Shown here one piece after another: positions 33,330-42,192 of a stretch of DNA of 44,708 nt. Below the pieces are notes generated by a model, which was not told the DNA's origin, did not search any database, and worked only from the letters and a program-made list of their open reading frames with translations. The stretch is taken from assembly GCA_031269335.1 (NCBI GenBank), contig JAISZI010000060.1:1-44708 (forward strand), written 5' to 3'. Positions within the stretch are counted from its first letter, which is position 1. Every line of letters starts with the position of its first letter. Both the position numbers and the translations under genes were made by a program. This DNA is from Puniceicoccales bacterium (lineage in GTDB: Bacteria > Verrucomicrobiota > Verrucomicrobiia > Opitutales > UBA953).

Positions 33330-35810
33330 TTATTTTGCGGAAAAGGAGTATGTTTTTCCGGCTTCGGTTGGGACATCGAAGAGGAGCGTTTCCTGCACGG
33401 AAGGAGGTTTTAATTTAGCATTGGGGGATATGATAGGTTTGGGTATTTCCGGGAGTTGGAAGAAAGGGTTGGGATTTTTTCCATTTGCGAGTTTCAAATC
33501 GCCGGTAGCCACAGAGACAATTTTAGTCTGAGTTCGCAGGCGAAGGTTGCCACCGAGAGTGGATTTTATTTTCAATGTTTTTATGGCACCATTTTCCCAG
33601 GTTATTTCTTCGATTTGGAAACCGCCGCGTGCCCGCAGCCCGGTTATTTTTCCAGCGTTCCATGATTTGGGGAGAGCAGGCAGGATGTGAACGGCTTCGT
33701 CGTGGCTTTGCATAAGCATTTCCGCGATGCCCGCAGTGCACCCGAAGTTGCCGTCAATTTGAAAAGGGGGATGGGCGTCAAAGAGATTGGGATAAGTGCC
33801 GCCGCCTCTGTGTTTTGTTTTTTCAGGTTTTCCGGTGAGTTTTAATTGTTCGCGGATAAGTTTGAGGGCACGGTCTCCGTCGAGGAAACGCGCCCAGAAA
33901 CAGACTTTCCATCCCATTGACCAACCTGTTGCGGGGTCGCCGCGGTAGTTGAGTGAATTGCGTGCGGCGTCGAAGATTTCCGGTGTGCGGTAGGGGGATA
34001 TTTGCCAGCTGGGATAGAGACCGTAGAGGTGTGAAACGTGGCGGTGTTTATCGCGGGGATTATCCCAGTCGAAGAACCATTCTTGAAGCTGGCTGTGTTT
34101 CCCGATGCGGTGTGGAGAAAGACGGTTTCGGGCGCGCAAAAGCTCTTGTGAAAAAGCGGAATCTTCTTCCAGAATTTTTGCAGCGGAAATAACGTTAGTG
34201 AAAAGTTCAAAGGCGAGCTGGTTGTCCATAGTGACGCCGTAGGTATTTGTTATATTGCCCATGAAACCATTTTCAGGAGAGTTGGAGGGTGAAATTACGA
34301 GGTGCTTTGATTCTGGTTCTTCGATGAGAAAATCGAGGATAAACAAGGCGGCGCCTTTAAGAACGGGATAAATATCTCTTAGGTATTCTTTATCACCAGA
34401 GTAGAGGTAACGGTCCCAGAGGTGTTGGCAGAGCCAGGCACCGCCGGTTGGCCACATGCCGGATTCCGCACGGTCAATGGGACCGGTGAGGCGCCAAATA
34501 TCGGTGTTGTGATGGAGCACCCAGCCGCGGGTGCCATACATTAGTTTTGCGGTTTCAGTTCCGGTTACAGCTGTTTCTTTTATTAGTTGGACAAAAGACT
34601 CGTGCATCTCGGGAAGATTGGTCACTTCGGCTGGCCAGTGATTCATTTCGGCATTGATATTCGTGGTGTATTTGCTGTCCCACGGGGGATTCAAATGCGG
34701 ATTCCAAATTCCTTGTAGGTTGGGAGGTTGTCCGCCCGGTTGTGCGGAACTGATGAGGAGATAGCGTCCAAATTGAAAATAGAGCGAAACGAGCTGCGGA
34801 TCATTTGTTTTAGAAAATTCAAGGACGCGGGTATCCGTTGGCTTTTTAATACTTTCTGTTTCTCCAAGGTCGATGTGGACGCGGTCAAAGAGTCTTTTGT
34901 AATGCTGAATGTGTTCGGCGCGTAGTTGTGGAAGTCCTTTTTGGATAGCTTCTGCGAGCCAATTTTTAGCGCGCACATCGGCGTCGGCGCTGATGTCTTT
35001 GTAGTTTACGAAATTTGTTCCGATAGAGATGTAAATAGTCGCGGAATCCGCATTGGTAATTTCTTGGGTATTTTCTTTAGTTTCTATTTTACCCCCTTCG
35101 ATGATGATTTTTGCGGCGGTTGTAAAATTTATTTTACTTTCTAATTTTTCAAATTCCGGCGGGGTAGCACGTAGGAAAAGGGTGTTATTTTCGACAAGGA
35201 TACTTTTTTTCTTATGCGGAGAAGAGAGCCAAGCCGAGAAGTTGAGTGAGGCTTTTTTTGAGGCTGTCAAACGGACGACGATAACATTTCCGTTAAAAGC
35301 GGCGAAGACTTCGCGGGAGTAGTCAACGCCGTTGGCGGTGTAGCGGGTGGTAGCGATGGCATTGTTAAGAGAGAGATCGCGGTAGAAATTAGAGAATGTT
35401 TTATGCCCAGGGAAGGAGATGTGGAGATCGCCGACGGGCTGGTAGGGCATTCCTTGATTTGTGCGGGTCATGATTTTCGCATTAACGAGACGTTGGGCGT
35501 CTCTCCACTTTTTTTCAAACATGAGTTTGCGCACACTTGGGAGGGCGTTAAGGGCGGAGGGGTTGATGTTGTTGTTCGGTTTTCCCGCCCAAACTGTTTC
35601 TTCGTTGAGTTGGATTTTTTCAGAGGTCGGGTCGCCGAAGATCATGGCGCCGAGGCGGCCATTACCGACGGGAAGTGCTTCTTCCCATCGTATTGCTGGT
35701 GTGTCGTACCAGAGCTTCAGGTTTTCGTCCGTTTTGGCGGAGAGCGGTTGCGCGGAGAAAAAGACGGCGCAGTAGCAAGCTATGCAGAGGGAAGTAACAA
35801 GGTGTCTCAT
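33330..35810 (-). CDS. GH95-type alpha-L-fucosidase, exported
   Basis: An 826-aa exported glycoside hydrolase. Residues 1-25 are a signal peptide (MRHLVTSLCIACYCAVFFSA). The GH95 N-domain starts LKLWYDTPAIRWEEALPVGN, GRLGAMIFGDPTSEKIQLNE and TVWAGKPNN, followed by the alpha/alpha-barrel with NLQGIWNPHLNPPWDSKYTT, NINAEMNHWPAE (382-394), SPSNSPENGF (508-516), VTMDNQLAFELF, SHLYGLYPSWQIS and FQIDGNFGCTAGIAEMLMQS (683-702). The NIN, SPEN and QIDGNFG boxes are those lining the GH95 active site, so it is probably active on alpha-1,2-linked L-fucose. The ATG at 35810 is chosen from the signal peptide; the longer frame is an artefact. It is divergent from the helicase gene and upstream of the solenoid gene. 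The coding strand is A/C-rich. Confidence 0.9.
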   Translation of the reverse strand: MRHLVTSLCIACYCAVFFSAQPLSAKTDENLKLWYDTPAIRWEEALPVGNGRLGAMIFGDPTSEKIQLNEETVWAGKPNNNINPSALNALPSVRKLMFEKKWRDAQRLVNAKIMTRTNQGMPYQPVGDLHISFPGHKTFSNFYRDLSLNNAIATTRYTANGVDYSREVFAAFNGNVIVVRLTASKKASLNFSAWLSSPHKKKSILVENNTLFLRATPPEFEKLESKINFTTAAKIIIEGGKIETKENTQEITNADSATIYISIGTNFVNYKDISADADVRAKNWLAEAIQKGLPQLRAEHIQHYKRLFDRVHIDLGETESIKKPTDTRVLEFSKTNDPQLVSLYFQFGRYLLISSAQPGGQPPNLQGIWNPHLNPPWDSKYTTNINAEMNHWPAEVTNLPEMHESFVQLIKETAVTGTETAKLMYGTRGWVLHHNTDIWRLTGPIDRAESGMWPTGGAWLCQHLWDRYLYSGDKEYLRDIYPVLKGAALFILDFLIEEPESKHLVISPSNSPENGFMGNITNTYGVTMDNQLAFELFTNVISAAKILEEDSAFSQELLRARNRLSPHRIGKHSQLQEWFFDWDNPRDKHRHVSHLYGLYPSWQISPYRTPEIFDAARNSLNYRGDPATGWSMGWKVCFWARFLDGDRALKLIREQLKLTGKPEKTKHRGGGTYPNLFDAHPPFQIDGNFGCTAGIAEMLMQSHDEAVHILPALPKSWNAGKITGLRARGGFQIEEITWENGAIKTLKIKSTLGGNLRLRTQTKIVSVATGDLKLANGKNPNPFFQLPEIPKPIISPNAKLKPPSVQETLLFDVPTEAGKTYSFSAK

Positions 35811-35983
35811 GTGTGAAGGGACGGTGGTGAAAGGAGTGTGTTTAGTTTGAAGGTGGGCATCATTCACAAGAGGCAGTTTGTGGAAAGCAAAAATCTTTGG
35901 TCGGCGGAAGTCGGGCTGGCGGGTCTTTTGCGCAACATTTGTGGGTGGAAAAGGGCGGCTGTGTGTGTTTTGGTGGGCGCAAG

Positions 35984-38900
35984 ATGAATGCACGTGTTGA
36001 GCATGAGGCGATTCTCGCTTCCGCTGGTTCTGGGAAGACTTACCAACTTTCAAATCGCATAGCGTTTTTGTTGGCGGCGGGGGCGGTGCCGTCATCCATT
36101 CTTGCGTTGACGTTTACGCGGCGGGCTGCGGGGGAATTTTCGCGACGTTCGATCAGCAAGATTGCGGCGGTAAATACCGATGTTAAGGCGCGGGCGTTTG
36201 CGAAGGAATTAGGGCTTTGCGATGCCGAAGCGTGGGACGCGGAACGGTTTAGGGTGTTGTTGGCTAATGTGTTGCGCAATCTTCACCGTTTTCGCTTGGG
36301 GACGTTCGACAACTTTTTTCAAAACCTCGCACGGGCGGCGGCATTTGAGATTGGGTTGCCGGGAACGTTCACGTTGCTTGACGAACGTGGGGCGGCATTG
36401 GCGAATGCACGGGTGTTGCGGCGTGTTTTCCGGCGCGAAGTGGCGGGGCGGCAGGGCGGCGGCGGTGTCCGCTACGGCGATTTTCTTGCGGCGTTTCGCT
36501 TGGCGACATGGGGGACGGAGGCGCACGGGGTTCTTCCGTTATTGGAAAAAATAACGGAGGGTGCCGCCAATTTGTTGCGCGATTTTCCCGATGCGGATGC
36601 GTGGGGCGAACCCAGTGCGGTGTTTGGCAAAGAGCAATGTCCGTGGCTTCCTGTGCCTACGAAAGAAGAGGTGGAAAATGCGTTAAAGACGATTGACGAG
36701 AGTGCGGATAAATCGGAGGGGCAACAGGTTGTGAAAGCGCTACGGAAGCTCACGGAAGTCTTGCGCGAATGGGAACCCGGGCAACCGTGGGACGGCGGGG
36801 CTTTTTTTGAGGAAAAAGTGCTTGCCGTCGCCAAAGCCGAAATGTCCGGAGGCGACACCGATTTTTCCTATTACAAGAAGCGCGTGAAACCTTCGCCGCT
36901 GTTGGCAAAAGCGTTTGTCGTTGTGGCTCGGTATGTTATTGGTGGATCGATAGATCAGCATTTTCAGATGACGCGCGGGATATATGCGTTAGCGCGGCGG
37001 CGAAAGGAATTTTACGAGGAAATGGTGTGCCGGGCGGGGCTGCTTACCTTTGCCGATACGGAGGCGTTGCTTGAACGGAGGCGCACGGACGTCGCCTTTC
37101 GTCTCGACGCAACGGTGCACCATTGGCTCTTCGACGAATTTCAAGACACGAGCCGGCGTCAATGGGGAATAGTGGCGGACAACATTGACGAGGTGTTCTC
37201 GGACACGGGCGGTGGGCGCAGCGCATTCTTTGTCGGCGACGTGAAACAGGCACTTTATGGCTGGCGCGGCGGTGCGCACACCTTGCTCGGCGAGATACGC
37301 GAACGCTATGGCGAGCATTTGAAAATGAGACCATTGGACGCCTCGTGGCGGTCTTGCGTGCCGGTGCTCGCACTCGTGAATGACGTCTTCGGCAATCTCG
37401 CCGCCTCGAAAGATGTCCTGCCCGAGGGCACAGTGATGGCGTGGGACAAGGTCTGGCGCAAACACACCCCGGCAGGCGAGGCTCAGTCTCGGAGCGGGTA
37501 TGCGGCATGGCGCGTTCGCGCGAAAGTCGGGCGTTCGCTCGCAAGCGGGGAAAATGTCATGTCGCGCTTGGGAGCTGTTGTTGAGCAATTGCGCGAAATC
37601 AGCCCGTTGGAGCGCGGGTTCACCTGTGGCTTGCTTACGCAGACCAATGCCGAAGCGGGGATCGCGGCAGAATTTCTGCGTTTGAACGGCGTGCGCGTCA
37701 CTTCCGAGACGGACGCGCCTGCCTGCGAGGATAACCCCGTCTCGTTCGCCCTTCTCGCGCTGCTCATTTTCGCCGCGCACCCGGCTGACGGTTTTCATGC
37801 GGGCGTTGTCGCTTCCACTCCGGCACTTACGGCATGGATCGCCGCCTCTGGTGGAGAACAACTCGTGCGCAACCGCCTGCTCACGTCCATTGCCGAAAAC
37901 GGCTTTGAGCGAACATTCCAGCTTGTCGTGGACGCGCTCGGAGAGACGCTGCCGCATGATGCTTTTTCGGCATCGCGGCTGCGTTGGCTTCTCGATTTAG
38001 CGCGGGAATTCGACGCCAGCGGCGTGCGTGACACGGACGAGTTCGTCGTGTTTGCGAGAAACTCTCTTCACCGCGACACTGATGGCAGTAACAGCCTGCG
38101 GGTGATGACGATCCACAAGGCGAAGGGCTTGGAGTTCGACCTTGTTTTCCTGCCTTTTTTAGAAGGATTCCGCATAGATTCCCCCCGCCGCGAAGTGCTC
38201 ATTTCAGCGGATTTTCGGGATGATTTACGCTGGGTTTTGAGCAATCCCGGTAATCTTGTTTGCGAACACACCCCCGTTTTGAGCGAACACATCGCACAAC
38301 GGCGGGAGAAGGCGGCGTATGAGGCGCTGTGCAAGTTTTACGTCGCGCTCACACGGGCAAAACGTGCCGTGTATCTCGTCACAACCGCCCAGCCGAAGGA
38401 AAATTCTGGCGGCGGAACCAACTTCCCGCGTTTGCTCGAACGCACGCTCAATTCTGGCGGTGTTGAGCAGCCGGATAATCCACCCGGCATCGTTTGGGAG
38501 ACAGGAAACCGCCGCTGGTTCGAGGAAGTTTCGCCTGCGCAAGACGATGCCATTGAAAGAGTTGCACCGGAGGAAATTGTATCTGCTGCGCCGCCTGTCG
38601 AGGCTTTGACGCCGCGGAGGATTTTTCCCCGCGTGCTCCCTTCGCAAAGCGGCACTGATCTAATGCGAGCCGGGGCTTTATTCACGGGTGTAACGAGCGG
38701 CGCAGCGGTGGGAAGGTGCGTGCACGCATTGCTTGCGCGAGTGGCGTTTTTAAGCGGTGCCGATGGCGAAATCGGGCAAATCGTCCGCGAAATAGCCGAC
38801 ACGATAAGCGACGAATACGACGCCGATTCGCTGCGTTTGCCGATGGCTATGGTAGAAGCGGCACTGCGCGCACCCGCATTGCACAACGTCTTCGCAACAC

Positions 38901-39190
38901 CCGCGTCCAACGCGCTGCTGTGGCGCGAACGCGCTTTCGACGTGATACTAAACGGAGCGTGGGTAAGCGGTGTTTTCGACCGCGTAGTGTTGAGCAACAA
39001 CGAGGCATGGCTGTATGACTTCAAGACCGACTCCGACGGTGCGCCGGCCGCCCTCTTGAAACGCCACGCCGCACAAATGGCACTCTATCGGCAGGCGTTA
39101 GGGAAAATGACCAATTTTGCGCCCGAAAAGATTCACGGCCATCTCATCCACGTGCCCGATTGCATCGCGGTGAATGTCGGGGAATGTTGA
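35984..39190 (+). CDS. AddA-like UvrD helicase fused to PD-(D/E)XK nuclease
   Basis: A 1068-aa superfamily 1 helicase-nuclease. Walker A ASAGSGKT lies at 12-19, motif Ia LALTFTRRAAGEF at about 40-52, motif II WLFDEFQDTSRRQW near 384, motif III FFVGDVKQALYGWRGG near 416, motif V LRVMTIHKAKGLEFDLVFLP near 704 and motif VI ALCKFYVALTRAKRAVYL near 780. The C-terminal domain has GRCVHALLARV, VSGVFDRVV and WLYDFKTD with the D-x-K nuclease core, then QMALYRQAL. This order is that of AddA/RecB-like recombination-repair enzymes processing double-strand ends. ATG 35984 is chosen over the upstream frame because the P-loop follows ten residues later. No AddB gene is adjacent. The first third is G/T-richer on the coding strand than the remainder. 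Confidence 0.9.
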   Translation: MNARVEHEAILASAGSGKTYQLSNRIAFLLAAGAVPSSILALTFTRRAAGEFSRRSISKIAAVNTDVKARAFAKELGLCDAEAWDAERFRVLLANVLRNLHRFRLGTFDNFFQNLARAAAFEIGLPGTFTLLDERGAALANARVLRRVFRREVAGRQGGGGVRYGDFLAAFRLATWGTEAHGVLPLLEKITEGAANLLRDFPDADAWGEPSAVFGKEQCPWLPVPTKEEVENALKTIDESADKSEGQQVVKALRKLTEVLREWEPGQPWDGGAFFEEKVLAVAKAEMSGGDTDFSYYKKRVKPSPLLAKAFVVVARYVIGGSIDQHFQMTRGIYALARRRKEFYEEMVCRAGLLTFADTEALLERRRTDVAFRLDATVHHWLFDEFQDTSRRQWGIVADNIDEVFSDTGGGRSAFFVGDVKQALYGWRGGAHTLLGEIRERYGEHLKMRPLDASWRSCVPVLALVNDVFGNLAASKDVLPEGTVMAWDKVWRKHTPAGEAQSRSGYAAWRVRAKVGRSLASGENVMSRLGAVVEQLREISPLERGFTCGLLTQTNAEAGIAAEFLRLNGVRVTSETDAPACEDNPVSFALLALLIFAAHPADGFHAGVVASTPALTAWIAASGGEQLVRNRLLTSIAENGFERTFQLVVDALGETLPHDAFSASRLRWLLDLAREFDASGVRDTDEFVVFARNSLHRDTDGSNSLRVMTIHKAKGLEFDLVFLPFLEGFRIDSPRREVLISADFRDDLRWVLSNPGNLVCEHTPVLSEHIAQRREKAAYEALCKFYVALTRAKRAVYLVTTAQPKENSGGGTNFPRLLERTLNSGGVEQPDNPPGIVWETGNRRWFEEVSPAQDDAIERVAPEEIVSAAPPVEALTPRRIFPRVLPSQSGTDLMRAGALFTGVTSGAAVGRCVHALLARVAFLSGADGEIGQIVREIADTISDEYDADSLRLPMAMVEAALRAPALHNVFATPASNALLWRERAFDVILNGAWVSGVFDRVVLSNNEAWLYDFKTDSDGAPAALLKRHAAQMALYRQALGKMTNFAPEKIHGHLIHVPDCIAVNVGEC

Positions 39191-39242
39191 TGGTCGCGAG
39201 CTTTTGCTTGCCAGCGACGCAGAACCCTTTTCCTTGCCCAAC

Positions 39243-39620
39243 ATGCGTTCCCGTCCGTTTTCCCGTTCACGCGGATTTACTCTCGTAGAAGTAATCGTCA
39301 CCACCGTATTAGCCGGCGCGATTCTCGCGTTTGCCGTCAACTTCGTCCGCAGCGGTATCCAGCTCCATCGGGAGACAACAATTCGCAAAAACCTGCAGAC
39401 CGTCTGGATCGCCGCCAATCAGCACTTTCTCGAAACCAACGTAAACGAGGTCAACCTCACCGAACTTGAAAAAAACGGTGCCTTGCAACAGATCAAACGC
39501 GCCGCCGACGAAGATTACACGCGGGTCAACAACGGAAAAATCATCCGCGATGCAGCAAAACTGGAACTTGTTTACAAGAGCGGCGCCACCGACGTCACCG
39601 TCACCTACCAAACGCGTTAA
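39243..39620 (+). CDS. Type IV prepilin-like (pseudopilin) protein
   Basis: A 125-aa protein with a type III signal sequence: a basic leader MRSRPFSRSRG, then FTLVEVIVTTVLAGAILAFA, with the prepilin peptidase site G-F and the conserved Glu at position +5 of the mature protein. The C-terminal 80 residues form a small soluble domain (NLQTVWIAANQHFLETNVNE, then DAAKLELVYKSG and VTVTYQTR). It starts 52 bp after the helicase-nuclease stop and ends one base before the GTG of the yraN-like gene, so it may be co-transcribed with both. No other pilus or secretion gene is near, a common situation for PVC prepilin-like proteins, whose function is mostly unknown. It could be a minor pseudopilin or a DNA-uptake component. 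Confidence 0.88.
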   Translation: MRSRPFSRSRGFTLVEVIVTTVLAGAILAFAVNFVRSGIQLHRETTIRKNLQTVWIAANQHFLETNVNEVNLTELEKNGALQQIKRAADEDYTRVNNGKIIRDAAKLELVYKSGATDVTVTYQTR

Positions 39621-39621
39621 C

Positions 39622-40125
39622 GTGCACAAAGTTCGCCGTGTAGCGCGTTCACTCGCAACGGCTGTGAAGCGGTGGTTGACAGCGATAAGACGGGCGTTGG
39701 CGCGTGGCATTTTTCACCGCGAAAAACTCACGCCAAAAATGCGGATAGGGCGATTTGGCGAGAAACGCGCCGCCAATCACCTGCGCCGCCTCGGGTGGAA
39801 AATTGTGGTCTGCGGCTGGCGGAACGGACGCGACGAAATTGACATTGTGGCACGCGACGGGGTCAACCTCGTCTTTGTCGAAGTAAAGACCCGCACCTCT
39901 CGCGACAGCGATGGTTACGTTGCCGTGAACAAGCGGAAGAAACGGGCATTATCCAGAGCCTGCAGTGCCTACATGGAGAAAATGGAACGCCCACCCGCTC
40001 ACTTTCGTTTTGATATTATCGAGGTAGAAATGCTTAACAACACAGTAGCCGGCGAGATACGCCACCACCAAGGCGTGCCATTGTTCGCCCGCCACTTCCT
40101 CCCACGCGGGAAAAGACGCGAGTGA
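39622..40125 (+). CDS. YraN/UPF0102 family predicted endonuclease-fold protein
   Basis: A 167-aa protein from the GTG at 39622, or 128 aa from ATG 39739. The core starts MRIGRFGEKRAANHLRRLGW and continues NGRDEIDIVARDGVNLVFVE VKTRT, holding the D-x(n)-E-x-K core of the restriction-endonuclease-like fold, and FRFDIIEVEM near the end. The family is nearly universal and small; its role in DNA repair or recombination is unproven. The GTG start sits one base after the prepilin stop and adds a basic helix of 39 residues, as in some PVC relatives, so I prefer it but am not certain. Being placed after the AddA-like nuclease and prepilin gene suggests DNA handling. Confidence 0.87.
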   Translation: MHKVRRVARSLATAVKRWLTAIRRALARGIFHREKLTPKMRIGRFGEKRAANHLRRLGWKIVVCGWRNGRDEIDIVARDGVNLVFVEVKTRTSRDSDGYVAVNKRKKRALSRACSAYMEKMERPPAHFRFDIIEVEMLNNTVAGEIRHHQGVPLFARHFLPRGKRRE

Positions 40126-40150
40126 GGAAGGGGCGGGGAACCGGCGGTCT

Positions 40151-40345
40151 GGGATGCGCCGTTGGCGCGGGTAAATTGGGGTGGGGTGCGCCGTCGCCTT
40201 CGCCCCAAATGGGCGGCTCCAATTGCGGCATAAGGGGTCGCCACTTCAGGGCTTTATTTTTTTGTGGTGTCCCAAATACCCAGGGCGTTGCCCTGGGGTT
40301 CGGAGGCCATTAACAACCACAAACCCCAAAGGGGCGGCCCTAATT
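40151..40345. repeat. Third GC-palindrome site with a 34-bp shared core
   Basis: 40151-40184 is identical over 34 bp to 30086-30119 (both contain GCGCC-GTT-GGCGC). A unit with CCCAGGGC-GTT-GCCCTGGG lies at 40279-40298, and a half-unit CCCCAAAGGGGCGGCCC at 40324-40340 in the opposite orientation. So the same two palindrome types found at 30 kb occur here, but only as single, partly degraded copies, between yraN and the convergent lemA gene. Confidence 0.85.
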
Positions 40346-40346
40346 C

Positions 40347-40976
40347 CTAAAATTGCACTTTGGGGACATTTTTTTCATCGGGGTTGGCGAGGATGAAGAG
40401 TTCGGCGGGTTGGAAACCGAATAAATTTGCGAAGATGACAGCGGGGAAGTTTTCGCGGGCTGTGTTGTAGTTCATTACGGCGTCGTTGTAAGATTGGCGG
40501 GCAAAGGCTACTTTATTTTCGGTGGAAGCAATTTCTTCGGAGAGGTTCAGCATATTTTGGTTAGCCTTGAGTTCGGGGTAGCGTTCAACGACTAACATTA
40601 AGCGTGAGAGGGCGCTGGTGAGACTGCCTTCTGCGCCGGAGAGGTTGCGCATCGCGGTGGCGTCGGCGGGGTTGGAGGCGGCGGTTTGTGCGGCTTGGGT
40701 GGCGGCGGTTCTGGCTTTGACGACGTTTTCCAGGGTTTCGCGTTCATGTTTAAGGTAGCCTTTCGCGGTTTCCACGAGGTTTGGGATAAGGTCGTAGCGG
40801 CGTTTCAACTGGACGTCTATTTGGGCAAATGCGTTTTTGAAGCGGTTGCGCAACCCGACGAGGCGGTTGTAGATGGAAATCACCCACAGAACGACGATGC
40901 CGAGAACGACGACAACGGCGATGGTACCAACCCCGATGGCGGAAAGTTCTTTGATGGAAATGGTGTGAAAAAACAT
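40347..40976 (-). CDS. lemA: LemA family membrane protein
   Basis: A 209-aa protein with a single N-terminal membrane helix (about 14-35, IGVGTIAVVVVLGIVVLWVI) and a long helical periplasmic or cytoplasmic rod. YNRLVGLRNRFKNAFAQIDV and QLKRRYDLIPNLVETAKGYL form the LemA signature, followed by NLSGAEGSLTSALSRLMLVV and ERYPELKANQNMLNLSEEIA; the C-terminal NYNTARENFPAVIFANLFGF is also conserved. ATG 40976 (MFFHTISIKEL) is chosen because it places the membrane helix near the N-terminus. LemA is widespread; it is linked to sensing or membrane organisation without a firm role. It is the last minus-strand gene downstream of the two-domain Rid-family gene, separated by about 76 bp. Confidence 0.92.
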   Translation of the reverse strand: MFFHTISIKELSAIGVGTIAVVVVLGIVVLWVISIYNRLVGLRNRFKNAFAQIDVQLKRRYDLIPNLVETAKGYLKHERETLENVVKARTAATQAAQTAASNPADATAMRNLSGAEGSLTSALSRLMLVVERYPELKANQNMLNLSEEIASTENKVAFARQSYNDAVMNYNTARENFPAVIFANLFGFQPAELFILANPDEKNVPKVQF

Positions 40977-41052
40977 GGTGCTGGAAATGTCCCGCATGGT
41001 GCGGGGTAGCAAGACGAAACCCGTGTGCGGGCGGTATCGACGTCAATGGGTG

Positions 41053-42192
41053 CTATTTGTGTGGTTGGAAGGCGTCTAATTCTATCTCGAAAAGCAGGTC
41101 GTCGCGGCAAATGTCGCAATGGGCAAAGATGACCGGTAGGGCGGGCAGACCGAGGGCGGCGCGGCAGGGTTCAAAACGGGACATCCATTCAATTTTTGGA
41201 AAATACAAGATGCCGCGGGAGACATTACCCCAGTCCATATTACGCGAGTTGAGAATGGCGCCCACTACGCGGAGGGAGAGTTTTATCTGCGCGTCAAGGT
41301 CGTCTTTGTGCGCGGTGGTGCCGTTTAACTCAATGCTGGCGGTGCCCGATATGAGAAGGTGGCGTCCGGTGGTGTCGTTCACTTCTACGGCACGGCTGAA
41401 AGCACTTTTGTAGTCGTTGGCTGGGCATTGGAGGGGAGAGGGAACGGCGATCGCGGTCGTAGCGGTGTCACGTTTCGGGGCGATTGCCAGTGCGTCGAGC
41501 GAGAGTGCGGCATTATGGGGATTTGAGGCACCGACGCCCGTGCTTGCGGGCACGAGGGTGCCAAAGATGTTGTTTTCGTTAAAAAAGGCGGTGCGCACGC
41601 GGTTGAAATCGTCATACCATTCGAGGATGCGGTGGTTAAAGAACCAAGTGCGCACGATGTCTGTTAGCGCGAAGCCTTGGGATAGCAGGATGGACCGGAG
41701 GTCGCGCCAGACGTCTGCGGATTGTGAGGCGAGTGAGGCTGTCGTATCGGCGGGTGTCAGCGCACCGAGGAGCAGATAGCGTGCGGAGGGCGTTTCCCAG
41801 TGTGCGCCGACGGGGATGCCGGTGGGGAGATTTATGCGGTCGAAACTGCCGTGGGGGAGGGCGAGCACGCGTGCGCCATGCAAAGCATTAGGCGGGGTGT
41901 CGTGTCTGCTGAGGAAGGAAACAGGGAATTCCGCCGGGGCATTATCGAGACCCAAGGCTGGGTCGGCAAAAACGTTTCCTTGCACGACGGCAAGGCGGCG
42001 GCGGTGTGCTTCGCGTTGAAGACGGGAAATGAGCAAGGCGGGAAGTTCGCCTGGAAGAGCATTAGCGGAAAGCGAGACAAGCCCGCCGCCCAGCGGTGCG
42101 ACAAAAACGCCATCAGGAGTGGTAGCTGAGATCGGGAGGCGCACCTGCTGATCGTCTTCGTTGACGGGAAGTGTCGTGTCGTTTTCTTTCAT
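41053..42192 (-). CDS. Two-domain YjgF/RidA-family protein
   Basis: A 379-aa protein with two tandem segments of the YjgF/RidA fold. The N-terminal half contains GFALTDIVRTWFFNHRILEW, YDDFNRVRTAFFNENNIFG, TLVPASTGVGASNP and AALSLDALAI, a pattern I know from larger Rid-family proteins; the second half begins SAFSRAVEVNDTTGRHLLIS GTASI and ends PVIFAHCDICRDDLLFEIEL, where the Arg corresponds to the imine-binding Arg of RidA. Most Rid proteins are about 130 aa, so a fused double-domain version is less common. Substrate and oligomer form are unknown. ATG 42192 is chosen because the product is soluble and the preceding frame carries no conserved residues. It is divergent from the SDR gene across 124 bp. 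Confidence 0.78.
   Translation of the reverse strand: MKENDTTLPVNEDDQQVRLPISATTPDGVFVAPLGGGLVSLSANALPGELPALLISRLQREAHRRRLAVVQGNVFADPALGLDNAPAEFPVSFLSRHDTPPNALHGARVLALPHGSFDRINLPTGIPVGAHWETPSARYLLLGALTPADTTASLASQSADVWRDLRSILLSQGFALTDIVRTWFFNHRILEWYDDFNRVRTAFFNENNIFGTLVPASTGVGASNPHNAALSLDALAIAPKRDTATTAIAVPSPLQCPANDYKSAFSRAVEVNDTTGRHLLISGTASIELNGTTAHKDDLDAQIKLSLRVVGAILNSRNMDWGNVSRGILYFPKIEWMSRFEPCRAALGLPALPVIFAHCDICRDDLLFEIELDAFQPHK

Noticed and set aside
35897-35983. N-terminal extension of the helicase gene
   Set aside because: The extra residues are Gly/Ser-rich and poorly like a protein start, and the P-loop begins only ten residues after the ATG at 35984, as usual for AddA-like enzymes.
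29500-37500. Strand composition change near 30 kb suggesting a replication origin
   Set aside because: The plus strand turns from C/A- to G/T-rich, but this follows gene direction and reverses again by secA; there are no DnaA boxes or dnaA/dnaN genes.
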